Shown here: piece by piece, positions 6,804 to 14,178 of the stretch | Position numbering within the stretch: position 1 is the first letter of the stretch | How the letters are laid out: every line of letters begins with the position of its first letter | Source of the DNA: an uncultured Bacilli bacterium | GTDB lineage: Bacteria; Bacillota_I; Bacilli_A; RF39; UBA660 | Assembly (NCBI GenBank): GCA_947624915.1 | Contig: CANQMF010000019.1 | Span: forward strand, 1 to 15,428 | Length of the DNA stretch: 15,428 nt | Direction: 5' to 3' | Program-made: the position numbers and the translations under genes | The notes under the pieces: generated by a model | Told to the model about the DNA's origin: nothing | What the model saw: only the letters and a program-made list of their open reading frames with translations | Database searches by the model: none

Positions 6804-9620
6804 ATGGATAAGATAATTATAAAAGGTGCTCGTGAAAATAATTTGAAAAATATCAATATTGAACTGCCTAAAAATAAGTTAATTGTTATGACAGGGGTTA
6901 GTGGTAGTGGAAAAAGTAGTTTAGCTTTCGATACGATTTACGCTGAAGGTCAAAGACGTTATGTTGAGTCATTAAGTGCTTATGCTAGACAGTTTTTAGG
7001 TGGAACAGATAAACCAGATGTTGATTCAATTGAAGGTCTTAGTCCATCTATTAGTATTGATCAAAAGACAACCAATAAAAATCCACGTAGTACTGTTGCT
7101 ACAGTAACAGAAATATACGATTATTTAAGACTATTATATGCACGTGTTGGTGTACCTTATTGTCCTATACACCATAAGCCTATAAGTAGTCAGTCCATTG
7201 AAGAAATGACAAATCAGATCCTAAGATTAGAACTTGGAACTAAGATCCGTGTTCTTAGCCCTGTTGTTTATGGTGAAAAAGGAACTCACAAAGATTTATT
7301 AGATGATTTAAGGAAAAATGGTTATGTGCGTGTTGTAGTCGATGGTCAAGACTATGATTTAACAGAAAGTATTGAATTAGAAAAGAATAAAAAACATAAT
7401 ATAAGTATTGTTATTGATCGTTTAATCATTAAGGAAGATATTCGTAGTAGATTATATGAAGCTATTGAAATAGCTGCTAAAGAAGCAAAGGGCAAAGTTG
7501 TTATTGATGTGGTTGGTGGTGAGGAGATTGTTATGAGTGAGCAGTATGCTTGTCCAGATTGCGATTTCTCTTTACCAGAGTTAGAACCTCGTATGTTTTC
7601 ATTTAATGCACCATATGGCGCTTGTCCAGATTGTAATGGTTTAGGTGTTAAATTAAAATTAGATGTTGATTTGTTAATACCCGATAAAAGTAAGAGTATT
7701 TTAGATGGTGGTATTGTTGCATATAGTTTAGATGCTTCCATTAATCGAACACAAATTGAAACGATATCAAAATACTATAATATAGACTTAAAAAAACCTA
7801 TCGAGAAATTAACTAAAAAAGAATTAGATATTATTTTATATGGAAGTCCAGAACCTTTAGAATTTAATTATGTAGCTAATAATGGTAATACAAGAAGAAC
7901 TGTTGATTATTTTGAAGGAATTGTTAATAATTTGGAAAGAAGATACATTGAAACAAAGAGTGGATGGATTCGTGACTGGATAGAACAATATATGACTGAG
8001 CTAGATTGTCCAACCTGTCATGGAGCTCGTTTAAATTCTTCAATTTTAGCTGTTAAAGTTGGTGGTAAAGATATATATGAATTAACAAAGTTAAGTATTG
8101 CAAAAATGATGGATTTCTTTGCTAATCTGAAATTAAGTAATGAAAAGATGGAAATATCTAAAATGATCATTAAAGAGATTAGTGATCGTTTAAGATTTTT
8201 AAATAACGTCGGTTTAGGTTATTTAACTTTAAATCGTAGTGCAGGGACATTATCGGGTGGTGAAGCACAACGTATTAGATTAGCAACACAAATTGGTTCT
8301 TATTTAACAGGAGTATTATATGTATTAGATGAGCCAAGTATCGGATTACATCAAAGGGATAATGAACGATTAATAAAGTCTATGATGGAAATGCGTGATC
8401 TAGGTAATACTTTGATCGTTGTAGAACATGATACTGATACGATGTTAGCGGCTGATTATTTAGTAGATATTGGCCCTGCAGCTGGTGAACATGGTGGTTA
8501 TATTATGGCGGCTGGTACACCAGAAGAAGTTATGCAAAATAAAAATAGTTTAACAGGTAGGTATTTAAAAGGTGAATTAAAAATTGAGGTCCCAACCAAA
8601 CGTCGTAAAGGAAATAAAAAATATATTGAAATTATAGGTGCTAGTGAAAATAATTTGAAAAATATAAATGTCAAAATACCTTTAGGAACTTTAACTTGTG
8701 TAACTGGTGTTAGTGGTAGTGGAAAAAGTACTTTAGTAAATCAGATTTTATATCGTAGTATTGCTAATAAGTTGTATAAAAATAAGGAGAAGGTAGGAGC
8801 TCATAAAAAAATTAAAGGCTTAGATAATATAGATAAAGTAATTGATATTACACAGACACCAATAGGTCGAACTCCAAGAAGTAATCCAGCTACCTATACT
8901 GGCGTTTTTGATGATATTAGGGAAGTTTTTGCGGAAACTAAAGAAGCTAAGATGCGTGGATATGACAAAAGTCGTTTCTCTTTTAATGTTAAAGGTGGTA
9001 GATGTGAAGCTTGTTGGGGTGATGGTGTCAAAAAAATAGAGATGCATTTTTTACCAGATGTGTATGTTCCATGTGAAGTATGTGGTGGTACAAGATATAA
9101 CAGTGAAACTTTACAGATTAAGTATAAGGGTAAGAACATAACGGATGTTTTAGACATGCGTGTGGAGGAGGCTTTGGTTTTCTTTGAAAATCATAAGAAA
9201 ATTAAAACAAAATTACAAATGTTAGTCGATGTCGGCTTGTCATATATAAAGCTCGGTCAAAGTGCTACAACTTTATCTGGAGGAGAAGCAGGTCGCGTTA
9301 AGTTAGCTAAGGAATTACAAAAGAAGCCGACTGGTAAAAGCTTGTTTATCTTGGATGAGCCAACAACAGGTTTACATGTAGATGACATAAAAAAATTGTT
9401 AGTCATTTTAAATCGTATTGTTGATAATGGTGATACCGTGCTTGTTATAGAACACAATTTGGATGTTATTAAAACTGCTGATTATATTATCGATCTTGGA
9501 CCAGAGGGTGGCGATTTAGGTGGTAATGTAGTAGCTTGTTGTACACCAGAACAACTTACTAAAGAAAAAGAAAGTTATACAGGTGCATTTTTAAAACCAT
9601 TATTGGAGGTTAAAAAATGA
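6804..9620 (+). CDS. uvrA: Excinuclease ABC subunit A
   Basis: 938 residues, the usual length. UvrA is the damage-sensing ATPase of nucleotide excision repair; it dimerises, loads UvrB and leaves. Two ABC modules are visible. Module I has Walker A GVSGSGKSS at 31-39, a C4 zinc finger (Cys250, 253, 274, 277), signature LSGGEAQR at 483-490 and Walker B with Asp509-Glu510. Module II has Walker A at 635-643, the DNA-binding C4 zinc finger (Cys734, 737, 757, 760), signature LSGGEAGR at 824-831 and Walker B with Asp851-Glu852. The start at 6804 follows GAGGTG by six bases; a GTG at 6795 is part of that site. The second signature has Gly830 where Gln is usual. No uvrB is adjacent. The stop overlaps the next start as ATGA. 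Confidence 0.98.
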   Translation: MDKIIIKGARENNLKNINIELPKNKLIVMTGVSGSGKSSLAFDTIYAEGQRRYVESLSAYARQFLGGTDKPDVDSIEGLSPSISIDQKTTNKNPRSTVATVTEIYDYLRLLYARVGVPYCPIHHKPISSQSIEEMTNQILRLELGTKIRVLSPVVYGEKGTHKDLLDDLRKNGYVRVVVDGQDYDLTESIELEKNKKHNISIVIDRLIIKEDIRSRLYEAIEIAAKEAKGKVVIDVVGGEEIVMSEQYACPDCDFSLPELEPRMFSFNAPYGACPDCNGLGVKLKLDVDLLIPDKSKSILDGGIVAYSLDASINRTQIETISKYYNIDLKKPIEKLTKKELDIILYGSPEPLEFNYVANNGNTRRTVDYFEGIVNNLERRYIETKSGWIRDWIEQYMTELDCPTCHGARLNSSILAVKVGGKDIYELTKLSIAKMMDFFANLKLSNEKMEISKMIIKEISDRLRFLNNVGLGYLTLNRSAGTLSGGEAQRIRLATQIGSYLTGVLYVLDEPSIGLHQRDNERLIKSMMEMRDLGNTLIVVEHDTDTMLAADYLVDIGPAAGEHGGYIMAAGTPEEVMQNKNSLTGRYLKGELKIEVPTKRRKGNKKYIEIIGASENNLKNINVKIPLGTLTCVTGVSGSGKSTLVNQILYRSIANKLYKNKEKVGAHKKIKGLDNIDKVIDITQTPIGRTPRSNPATYTGVFDDIREVFAETKEAKMRGYDKSRFSFNVKGGRCEACWGDGVKKIEMHFLPDVYVPCEVCGGTRYNSETLQIKYKGKNITDVLDMRVEEALVFFENHKKIKTKLQMLVDVGLSYIKLGQSATTLSGGEAGRVKLAKELQKKPTGKSLFILDEPTTGLHVDDIKKLLVILNRIVDNGDTVLVIEHNLDVIKTADYIIDLGPEGGDLGGNVVACCTPEQLTKEKESYTGAFLKPLLEVKK

Positions 9621-10114
9621 AGTTAGAATATGTTTGGACAAGAGATGATTTAAAGAAGGAGTTGATTAGTAAACGATATAATACTAATCTAATCTTTTTA
9701 ATTATAGGAATAATTGCGTATATATTATTTATGTATAATGCTATTGTATCCGAGCTTTTTGATAGACTAGTTATTTTAATTGGTGGTCTAGTCTTTGCAT
9801 GCTTTTTGATGATAGTTCTTTACTTTACTACAAAGATATACGTTATGATAAGTTTACGTAAAAATGATAAAGATACTAATAAAGCTTATGGTACATATAA
9901 GGTACAATTAAGTGATAAGAGTCTTAAAGTAACAATTAACGATAACCAAATTGAATATAATTATCAAGATATCATAAAATTAAAAAGAAAAAGGCATGAA
10001 TTTTTCATTTGTACGCAAAAGGATAAGTTAGGCTTGATATTTAAAGAAAAAGTTATGGGTAAAGATAATTATCAACAGGTGTTTGACATAGTCAGTAGTA
10101 AAGTTAATTGTTAA
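9617..10114 (+). CDS. Small two-helix membrane protein, YcxB-like
   Basis: 165 residues. Two transmembrane helices (about 24-45 and 50-72) separated by a short loop, then a soluble C-terminal domain of about 90 residues rich in beta-type sequence (TYKVQLSDKSLKV, IEYNYQDI). This layout resembles YcxB-like proteins, whose function is unknown; the match is by architecture and not certain. It starts with the ATGA overlap at the uvrA stop and has a strong GGAGGT (9605-9610) six bases upstream, so it is translationally coupled to uvrA. Nothing in it suggests a direct part in DNA repair. Confidence 0.82.
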   Translation: MKLEYVWTRDDLKKELISKRYNTNLIFLIIGIIAYILFMYNAIVSELFDRLVILIGGLVFACFLMIVLYFTTKIYVMISLRKNDKDTNKAYGTYKVQLSDKSLKVTINDNQIEYNYQDIIKLKRKRHEFFICTQKDKLGLIFKEKVMGKDNYQQVFDIVSSKVNC

Positions 10115-10136
10115 ATAGAGGACTAAGTGTTATAAT
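10108..10136 (+). promoter_or_regulatory. Promoter of the ABC transporter gene
   Basis: TTGTTA (10108-10113), a 17-base spacer and TATAAT (10131-10136) preceded by TGT (extended -10). The -35 element overlaps the stop codon of the upstream gene. The ribosome binding site AGGAGA (10146-10151) follows, giving a leader of only about 15 bases. Confidence 0.72.
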
Positions 10137-10157
10137 TTATATGTCAGGAGATGAAAT

Positions 10158-12719
10158 ATGTTACAACTAAAAAATATTACAAAGACATATGTAACAGGTG
10201 ATTTTAAACAAAAAGCTTTAGATAATATAAATTTAGTATTTAGAGAATGTGAGTTTGTATCTATTTTAGGACAAAGTGGTAGTGGAAAAACAACTATGTT
10301 AAATATTATAGGTGGCTTAGATAAGTATACATCGGGTGATCTAATTATTAATGGTCGCTCGACTAAAGGGTATAAAGATCGTGATTGGGATGCTTATCGT
10401 AATCATTCCATTGGTTTTATTTTTCAAAGTTATAACTTGATACCCCATCAAACCGCTTTATCAAATGTTGAACTTGCTTTAACTTTATCTGGTGTACCTA
10501 AAAATGAGGCCAGAAAAAGAGCTATGGCCGTTCTTGATAAAGTTGGACTAAAAGATCACATGAATAAAAAACCTAATCAAATGTCAGGTGGTCAAATGCA
10601 GCGTATTGCGATTGCTCGTGCTTTAGTCAATGATCCTGATATATTGTTAGCTGATGAACCAACTGGAGCATTGGATTCTGAAACAAGTGTTCAAATTATG
10701 GAGCTATTAAAAGATATAGCTAAAGATAAACTTGTTATAATGGTTACACATAATGCTGAACTTGCTAAAGATTACTCGACTAGAATTGTTCGTCTAAGTG
10801 ATGGTAGGATTATCGATGATTCAAATCCCTATGAGGTAGAATCTAAGACACAAAAAAAGCATGATAATCTAAAAAAAACTAAGATGTCTTTTATGACCGC
10901 TTTACGATTAAGTCTAAATAATTTAATGACAAAAAAAGGCCGTACGTTATTAACCGCTTTTGCTGGTAGTATAGGTATTATTGGTATTGCCCTTATCCTT
11001 TCATTATCAAATGGTGTTCAAAGGTATATTGATAAGATTGAAGAAGATACACTTTCTTCCTACCCAATTAGTATAGAAGAAGCTACTGTTGACATGTCAG
11101 ATATGATGCAGATGATGATGGGTAATGCTGAAAACAAAGAAGAACATGACTTAGACAAGATATACTCTAATGATATCTTAAATAACATTGTTACAACAAT
11201 GACTTCACAAATTAGAGCTAATAACCTAGAAAAGTTTAAAAAATATATTGATAATGATAAAGCAATTAAAGATTTAACAAACGATATTCAGTATTCTTAC
11301 AATTTAGATTTGCAAGTATATAGTCCTGATACTAAAAATGATATTATTAAGGTTAATCCGAGCCCTGTTATGGAAAAAATTGGCTTTACCGATAATACTA
11401 ATGGAACTATTAACATGGGTGCGTCTCAATATAATATGTGGACTGAATTATTGGGCAATAGGACTTTGTTAGAATCTCAATATGATGTAGTTGCAGGCCA
11501 CTGGCCACAAAAATACAATGAAGTGGTTCTGATTGTTAACGAAAAAAATGAGATTAGTGACTATACTTTATATACTTTAAATTTAAAAAGTCAAGATGAA
11601 ATTGATGGATTATTAAAAAAGATGGTCAATGGTGAAGAATTTAAATCATCATCGTCTAATTATACATATGATGATATTTTAAATTTATCTTTTAAATTAG
11701 TTTTAAATACTGATTATTATGAGAAAAACGGTAATATATGGGTAGATAAGTCTGCTGATAAGGATTACATGCGTAAAATTATTGATCAAGCTATGGACAT
11801 TAAAGTTGTTGGTATTATAAGACCTAATCCAGAAGCTGTTGTTAATTCAAGTTATGGTGAGATAGGTTATACTAAAGAACTTACGGAGTATGTTGTTAAT
11901 CAGATTAACGATCAAGAAATTGTTAAAAAGCAAAAAGAAAATGAAAAGATTAATATTTTTACCGATATGGAATTTAAGGATATTAATGCTGAATTTGATA
12001 TAAGTCAACTATCAAGTGAGCAACAAGCTTATTTGGCATCTTTATCACGTGAAGAAATGACGGCCGTTATTTCTAACTACATGGATACATATGGAGCAAC
12101 ATATGAAGATAATTTAAGAAAATTAGGTGTAGTTGACCTAGAAAAGCCTAGTATGATTAACATTTATCCTAAAGATTTTGAGTCTAAAGAAGAAATATCT
12201 CAGTTAATTGAAAACTATAATGACCAGGTTAATAGAGATGGTAAAGAAGAAGATGTTATTAAATATACTGATTATGTAGCTTTAATGATGTCTAGCGTTA
12301 CTAATATTATTGATATTATCAGTTATGTATTAATGGCTTTTGTTAGTATATCCTTGATAGTATCATCTATTATGATTGGTATTATTACCTATATTTCTGT
12401 TTTAGAACGTACCAAAGAAATTGGTATTTTAAGGAGTATTGGTGCATCTAAAAAGGATATATCTAGAGTCTTTAACGCTGAAACGTTTATTGTAGGTTTA
12501 GTTGCAGGACTAATTGGTATTGGTACAACTATTGTTTTAAATATACCAATTAATATAATTATCAAACATATTACTGGGGTAAGTAACATAGCTAAACTAC
12601 CTGTTAGTGGCGCTATTATATTGGTATTAATCAGTATGTTCCTTACGATTATTGCTGGTTTGATACCATCACGATTGGCTTCTAAAAAAGATCCAGTTGA
12701 GGCTTTAAGAACTGAATAA
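10158..12719 (+). CDS. ABC transporter, fused ATPase and FtsX/MacB-type permease
   Basis: 853 residues in one chain. The N-terminal ATPase (1 to about 225) has Walker A GQSGSGKTT at 38-46, Q-loop Gln90, signature MSGGQ at 142-146, Walker B ADEPT with Asp166-Glu167 and H-loop His198; it is of the LolD/MacB class. The permease follows the FtsX plan: TM1 at about 262-283, a long extracellular domain (about 290-700), then three helices near 708-740, 775-800 and 816-837, ending in the typical SRLASKKDPVEALR motif. Such type VII transporters use ATP in the cytosol to move an extracellular or periplasm-facing domain, exporting peptides, lipids or antibiotics rather than pumping through the membrane. 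A homodimer is expected. The ectodomain starts with a methionine-rich stretch (six Met in 313-321). No two-component system adjoins it, so the substrate cannot be inferred. Confidence 0.95.
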   Translation: MLQLKNITKTYVTGDFKQKALDNINLVFRECEFVSILGQSGSGKTTMLNIIGGLDKYTSGDLIINGRSTKGYKDRDWDAYRNHSIGFIFQSYNLIPHQTALSNVELALTLSGVPKNEARKRAMAVLDKVGLKDHMNKKPNQMSGGQMQRIAIARALVNDPDILLADEPTGALDSETSVQIMELLKDIAKDKLVIMVTHNAELAKDYSTRIVRLSDGRIIDDSNPYEVESKTQKKHDNLKKTKMSFMTALRLSLNNLMTKKGRTLLTAFAGSIGIIGIALILSLSNGVQRYIDKIEEDTLSSYPISIEEATVDMSDMMQMMMGNAENKEEHDLDKIYSNDILNNIVTTMTSQIRANNLEKFKKYIDNDKAIKDLTNDIQYSYNLDLQVYSPDTKNDIIKVNPSPVMEKIGFTDNTNGTINMGASQYNMWTELLGNRTLLESQYDVVAGHWPQKYNEVVLIVNEKNEISDYTLYTLNLKSQDEIDGLLKKMVNGEEFKSSSSNYTYDDILNLSFKLVLNTDYYEKNGNIWVDKSADKDYMRKIIDQAMDIKVVGIIRPNPEAVVNSSYGEIGYTKELTEYVVNQINDQEIVKKQKENEKINIFTDMEFKDINAEFDISQLSSEQQAYLASLSREEMTAVISNYMDTYGATYEDNLRKLGVVDLEKPSMINIYPKDFESKEEISQLIENYNDQVNRDGKEEDVIKYTDYVALMMSSVTNIIDIISYVLMAFVSISLIVSSIMIGIITYISVLERTKEIGILRSIGASKKDISRVFNAETFIVGLVAGLIGIGTTIVLNIPINIIIKHITGVSNIAKLPVSGAIILVLISMFLTIIAGLIPSRLASKKDPVEALRTE

Positions 12720-12720
12720 T

Positions 12721-12749
12721 TTTACTTTTGGTATAAAAAGTGTTAGAAT
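12721..12749 (+). promoter_or_regulatory. Probable promoter of the 46-residue protein gene
   Basis: TTTACT (12721-12726), a 17-base spacer and TAGAAT (12744-12749) with TGT directly upstream. This would give a leader of about 105 bases before the start at 12861, containing two short self-complementary segments (12757-12789 and 12803-12817). A second TAGAAT at 12824-12829 with TTTACA at 12802-12807, and a TATAAT at 12837-12842, are alternative closer promoters. I see no terminator between the ABC transporter stop (12719) and this gene. Confidence 0.5.
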
Positions 12750-12860
12750 AAGTTTTGTTGAAAGCGTTATAGTGCTTGTTAGTAGCAACTGAAGAGTTTG
12801 TTTTACATAAAATGTAATAAAGTTAGAATAATCATTTATAATAGTAGGGGTGTGTTATTG

Positions 12861-13001
12861 ATGAGAAAAGATGGACCAACAGTTACTAGATATTTTGTTT
12901 TGTTATTATTAATATTTGTTGCTTGGTTATTTGTGATAAATGATATTAAGGATGATCGAAATTTTAAGATTCTTTTTGATATTCATGATTCAAGCTTATA
13001 A
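12861..13001 (+). CDS. Small single-helix membrane protein
   Basis: 46 residues. Start at the ATG at 12861, nine bases after AGGGGTG; longer in-frame starts have no ribosome binding site. A basic, polar N-terminus (about ten residues) precedes one hydrophobic helix at about 11-27, then a charged tail ending in DIHDSSL. I do not recognise a family. It stands alone between a possible promoter and a strong terminator, which argues that it is a real gene. Small proteins of this kind are often regulators of membrane complexes, but nothing here identifies a partner; the adjacent ABC transporter is only a positional candidate. Confidence 0.65.
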   Translation: MRKDGPTVTRYFVLLLLIFVAWLFVINDIKDDRNFKILFDIHDSSL

Positions 13002-13018
13002 AAAAATCTAATATATTG

Positions 13019-13060
13019 AAATGAACCCTGTTTCTTATGCATAGAAACGGGGTTCATTTT
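13019..13060 (+). terminator. Strong hairpin terminator after the 46-residue protein gene
   Basis: A 17-bp stem (13019-13035 with 13043-13059, one G-U pair) closes a 7-base loop (TATGCAT) and ends in TTTT. It starts 18 bases after the stop codon. The stem is unusually long; the U-tract is short, but the stem stability makes termination very likely. Confidence 0.85.
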
Positions 13061-13107
13061 AGTGTTATTGTTTTTAATTTTTGTGAGTGATTATAATTAA
13101 AATAAGT

Positions 13108-13136
13108 TTGTAAATAATAATAAAAGTTATTTACAA
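13108..13136. repeat. 10-bp inverted repeat overlapping a -35 element (possible operator)
   Basis: TTGTAAATAA (13108-13117) is repeated exactly inverted at 13127-13136 with a nine-base gap. The right arm contains the TTTACA -35 hexamer of the promoter for the surface-protein gene. A dimeric repressor bound here would block RNA polymerase. It has no T-run after it and so does not look like a terminator. Confidence 0.45.
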
Positions 13137-13158
13137 GTCATTTATACTTTGATATAAT
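13130..13158 (+). promoter_or_regulatory. Promoter of the surface-protein gene
   Basis: TTTACA (13130-13135), exactly 17 bases, then a perfect TATAAT (13153-13158) with TGA upstream as an extended -10. The predicted start near 13165 leaves a leader of about 105 bases, which contains two very short reading frames (from 13193 and from 13240), the second ending at the ribosome binding site GGAGGT of the gene. Confidence 0.78.
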
Positions 13159-13269
13159 TTTAAGTGTAATAAGTTAGAATTTTGTTGATAATATGGAGGA
13201 TATGAGGTCTATAAATCAATAGTTAAAATGTGATTGATTATGTGCAATAAGTACAATTAGGAGGTAAAA

Positions 13270-13914
13270 ATGAAAAAGATATTATTTGCGATATTTATGT
13301 CATTGTTTCTTATAGTTAATGTTAATGCGGCTACAAATAAACTTTACTTTAATGAAAAAGACAACAAATTATATTATGATAGTACACAATTGGATCAACA
13401 AGTCTTTTTAAATCATCCTGATATGATCCCAGGTCAAGAATTTACTGATGAATTATTAATTGAAAATGGTACTAACACAAAGTATGATCTATATTTAAAA
13501 GCCCGTAAGACGGAGTTGACAAATGAGTTTTTGGATCATGTTTTATTATCAGTATATGTAGACGACAAAGAAGTTTATAATGGTACGGCTAGTGGCATGG
13601 TATATGAAGATGATGGAACAATCATGGAGGATGCTATTTTTATTGGTACATATGATGCTAAGAGTAATGGCAAGTTGATTGTAAAGTCAATGTTAGAGCC
13701 GGAATATGAAGTGGAAGAAGAGGAAGAATCAAGACTTCAATGGGATTTTTATGGTGACTATGAATTGGGTAGTTATGAGCCAATAGTACCAGAAGTTCCA
13801 GAAACTAATGATAGTATTTTAAAATATATAATAATGTTTATTGTTGGTGGATTATTAATTATAGGTGGACTTATTTTAATAATTCGTAATAAAGATAAGA
13901 AAAGTAAAAAATGA
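13270..13914 (+). CDS. Surface protein with LPXTG-like sorting signal (VPETN)
   Basis: 214 residues. A signal peptide covers 1-20 (cleavage after NVNA). The ectodomain at about 45-165 follows the pattern of TasA/CalY-like or pilin-like beta-sandwich domains: PGQEF-x-DELLIENGT near the start, a middle SVYVDDKEVYNG strand pair, IFIGTYDAKSNGKLIV, and a closing QWDFYG strand. A Glu-rich patch lies at about 143-153. The C-terminus has the three parts of a cell-wall sorting signal: VPETN at 176-180, a hydrophobic helix at 184-205 and the basic tail RNKDKKSKK. N at the last motif position, instead of G, makes it non-canonical; it might instead be a plain membrane anchor. AGGAGG lies seven bases before the ATG. 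Own promoter and terminator; no sortase gene in the window. Confidence 0.85.
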   Translation: MKKILFAIFMSLFLIVNVNAATNKLYFNEKDNKLYYDSTQLDQQVFLNHPDMIPGQEFTDELLIENGTNTKYDLYLKARKTELTNEFLDHVLLSVYVDDKEVYNGTASGMVYEDDGTIMEDAIFIGTYDAKSNGKLIVKSMLEPEYEVEEEEESRLQWDFYGDYELGSYEPIVPEVPETNDSILKYIIMFIVGGLLIIGGLILIIRNKDKKSKK

Positions 13915-13958
13915 TGATTTTAAATTGAGTCACCAAAGTCAAACTGTTTATCAGTTAT

Positions 13959-13999
13959 AGGATTGTACCATGTAATTTACAGGGTACAATCCTTTTATT
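13959..13999 (+). terminator. Rho-independent terminator after the surface-protein gene
   Basis: An 11-bp perfect stem (13959-13969 with 13983-13993), loop of 13 bases that is itself partly self-complementary, followed by TTTTATTT. It separates the surface-protein gene from the str operon. Confidence 0.88.
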
Positions 14000-14034
14000 T
14001 CTGTTATGTTATAAGAAAAAATGTTGCAAAGCTA

Positions 14035-14063
14035 TTGACAGACTTGTGAATAAGTGCTATATT
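14035..14063 (+). promoter_or_regulatory. Strong promoter of the str operon (rpsL-rpsG-fusA)
   Basis: A perfect TTGACA (14035-14040), 17-base spacer and TATATT (14058-14063), with TGC upstream of the -10 (extended). This is the best promoter in the window, as expected for ribosomal protein genes. Transcription should begin near 14070. Confidence 0.85.
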
Positions 14064-14069
14064 ATTTTT

Positions 14070-14178
14070 GCGTTTTAGTTTTGATTTGCTTTTGCAAATC
14101 ATTAATTAAAAGAATATATGAAACACCTGGGAGTGTGTACTAAATAGTACATTTGGTGGATAAGGAAAGGAGATTAAT
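14070..14178 (+). promoter_or_regulatory. Structured 5' leader of rpsL
   Basis: About 109 bases of untranslated leader with two hairpins. The first has an 8-bp stem, 14082-14089 with 14094-14101, and a TTTT loop. The second has a 6-bp inner stem (14136-14141 with 14146-14151, loop AAAT), extended by an outer CACC (14124-14127) with GGTG (14155-14158) across an asymmetric internal loop of eight and three bases. An alternative pairing, ACAC 14123-14126 with GTGT 14133-14136, excludes the outer stem. The second hairpin ends eight bases before the purine-rich ribosome binding site. Ribosomal protein operons are often controlled by binding of one product to such a leader; that role is inferred and I cannot match this to a named leader family. 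Confidence 0.5.

Noticed and set aside
7352..9457. Several minus-strand open frames inside uvrA
   Set aside because: Antisense shadows of a strongly conserved coding sequence, without ribosome binding sites or protein-like composition.
12389..12589. Minus-strand frame with hydrophobic product
   Set aside because: It is the complement of transmembrane segments of the ABC permease; the apparent hydrophobicity is a by-product of codon composition.
12721..12860. A riboswitch or separate small RNA before the 46-residue protein gene
   Set aside because: Only short, weakly paired segments are visible, and no known aptamer signature; I treat it as an ordinary leader.
14124..14158. K-turn in the rpsL leader
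   Set aside because: The internal loop is asymmetric (eight and three bases), but I cannot place the required tandem G-A pairs next to a three-base bulge.
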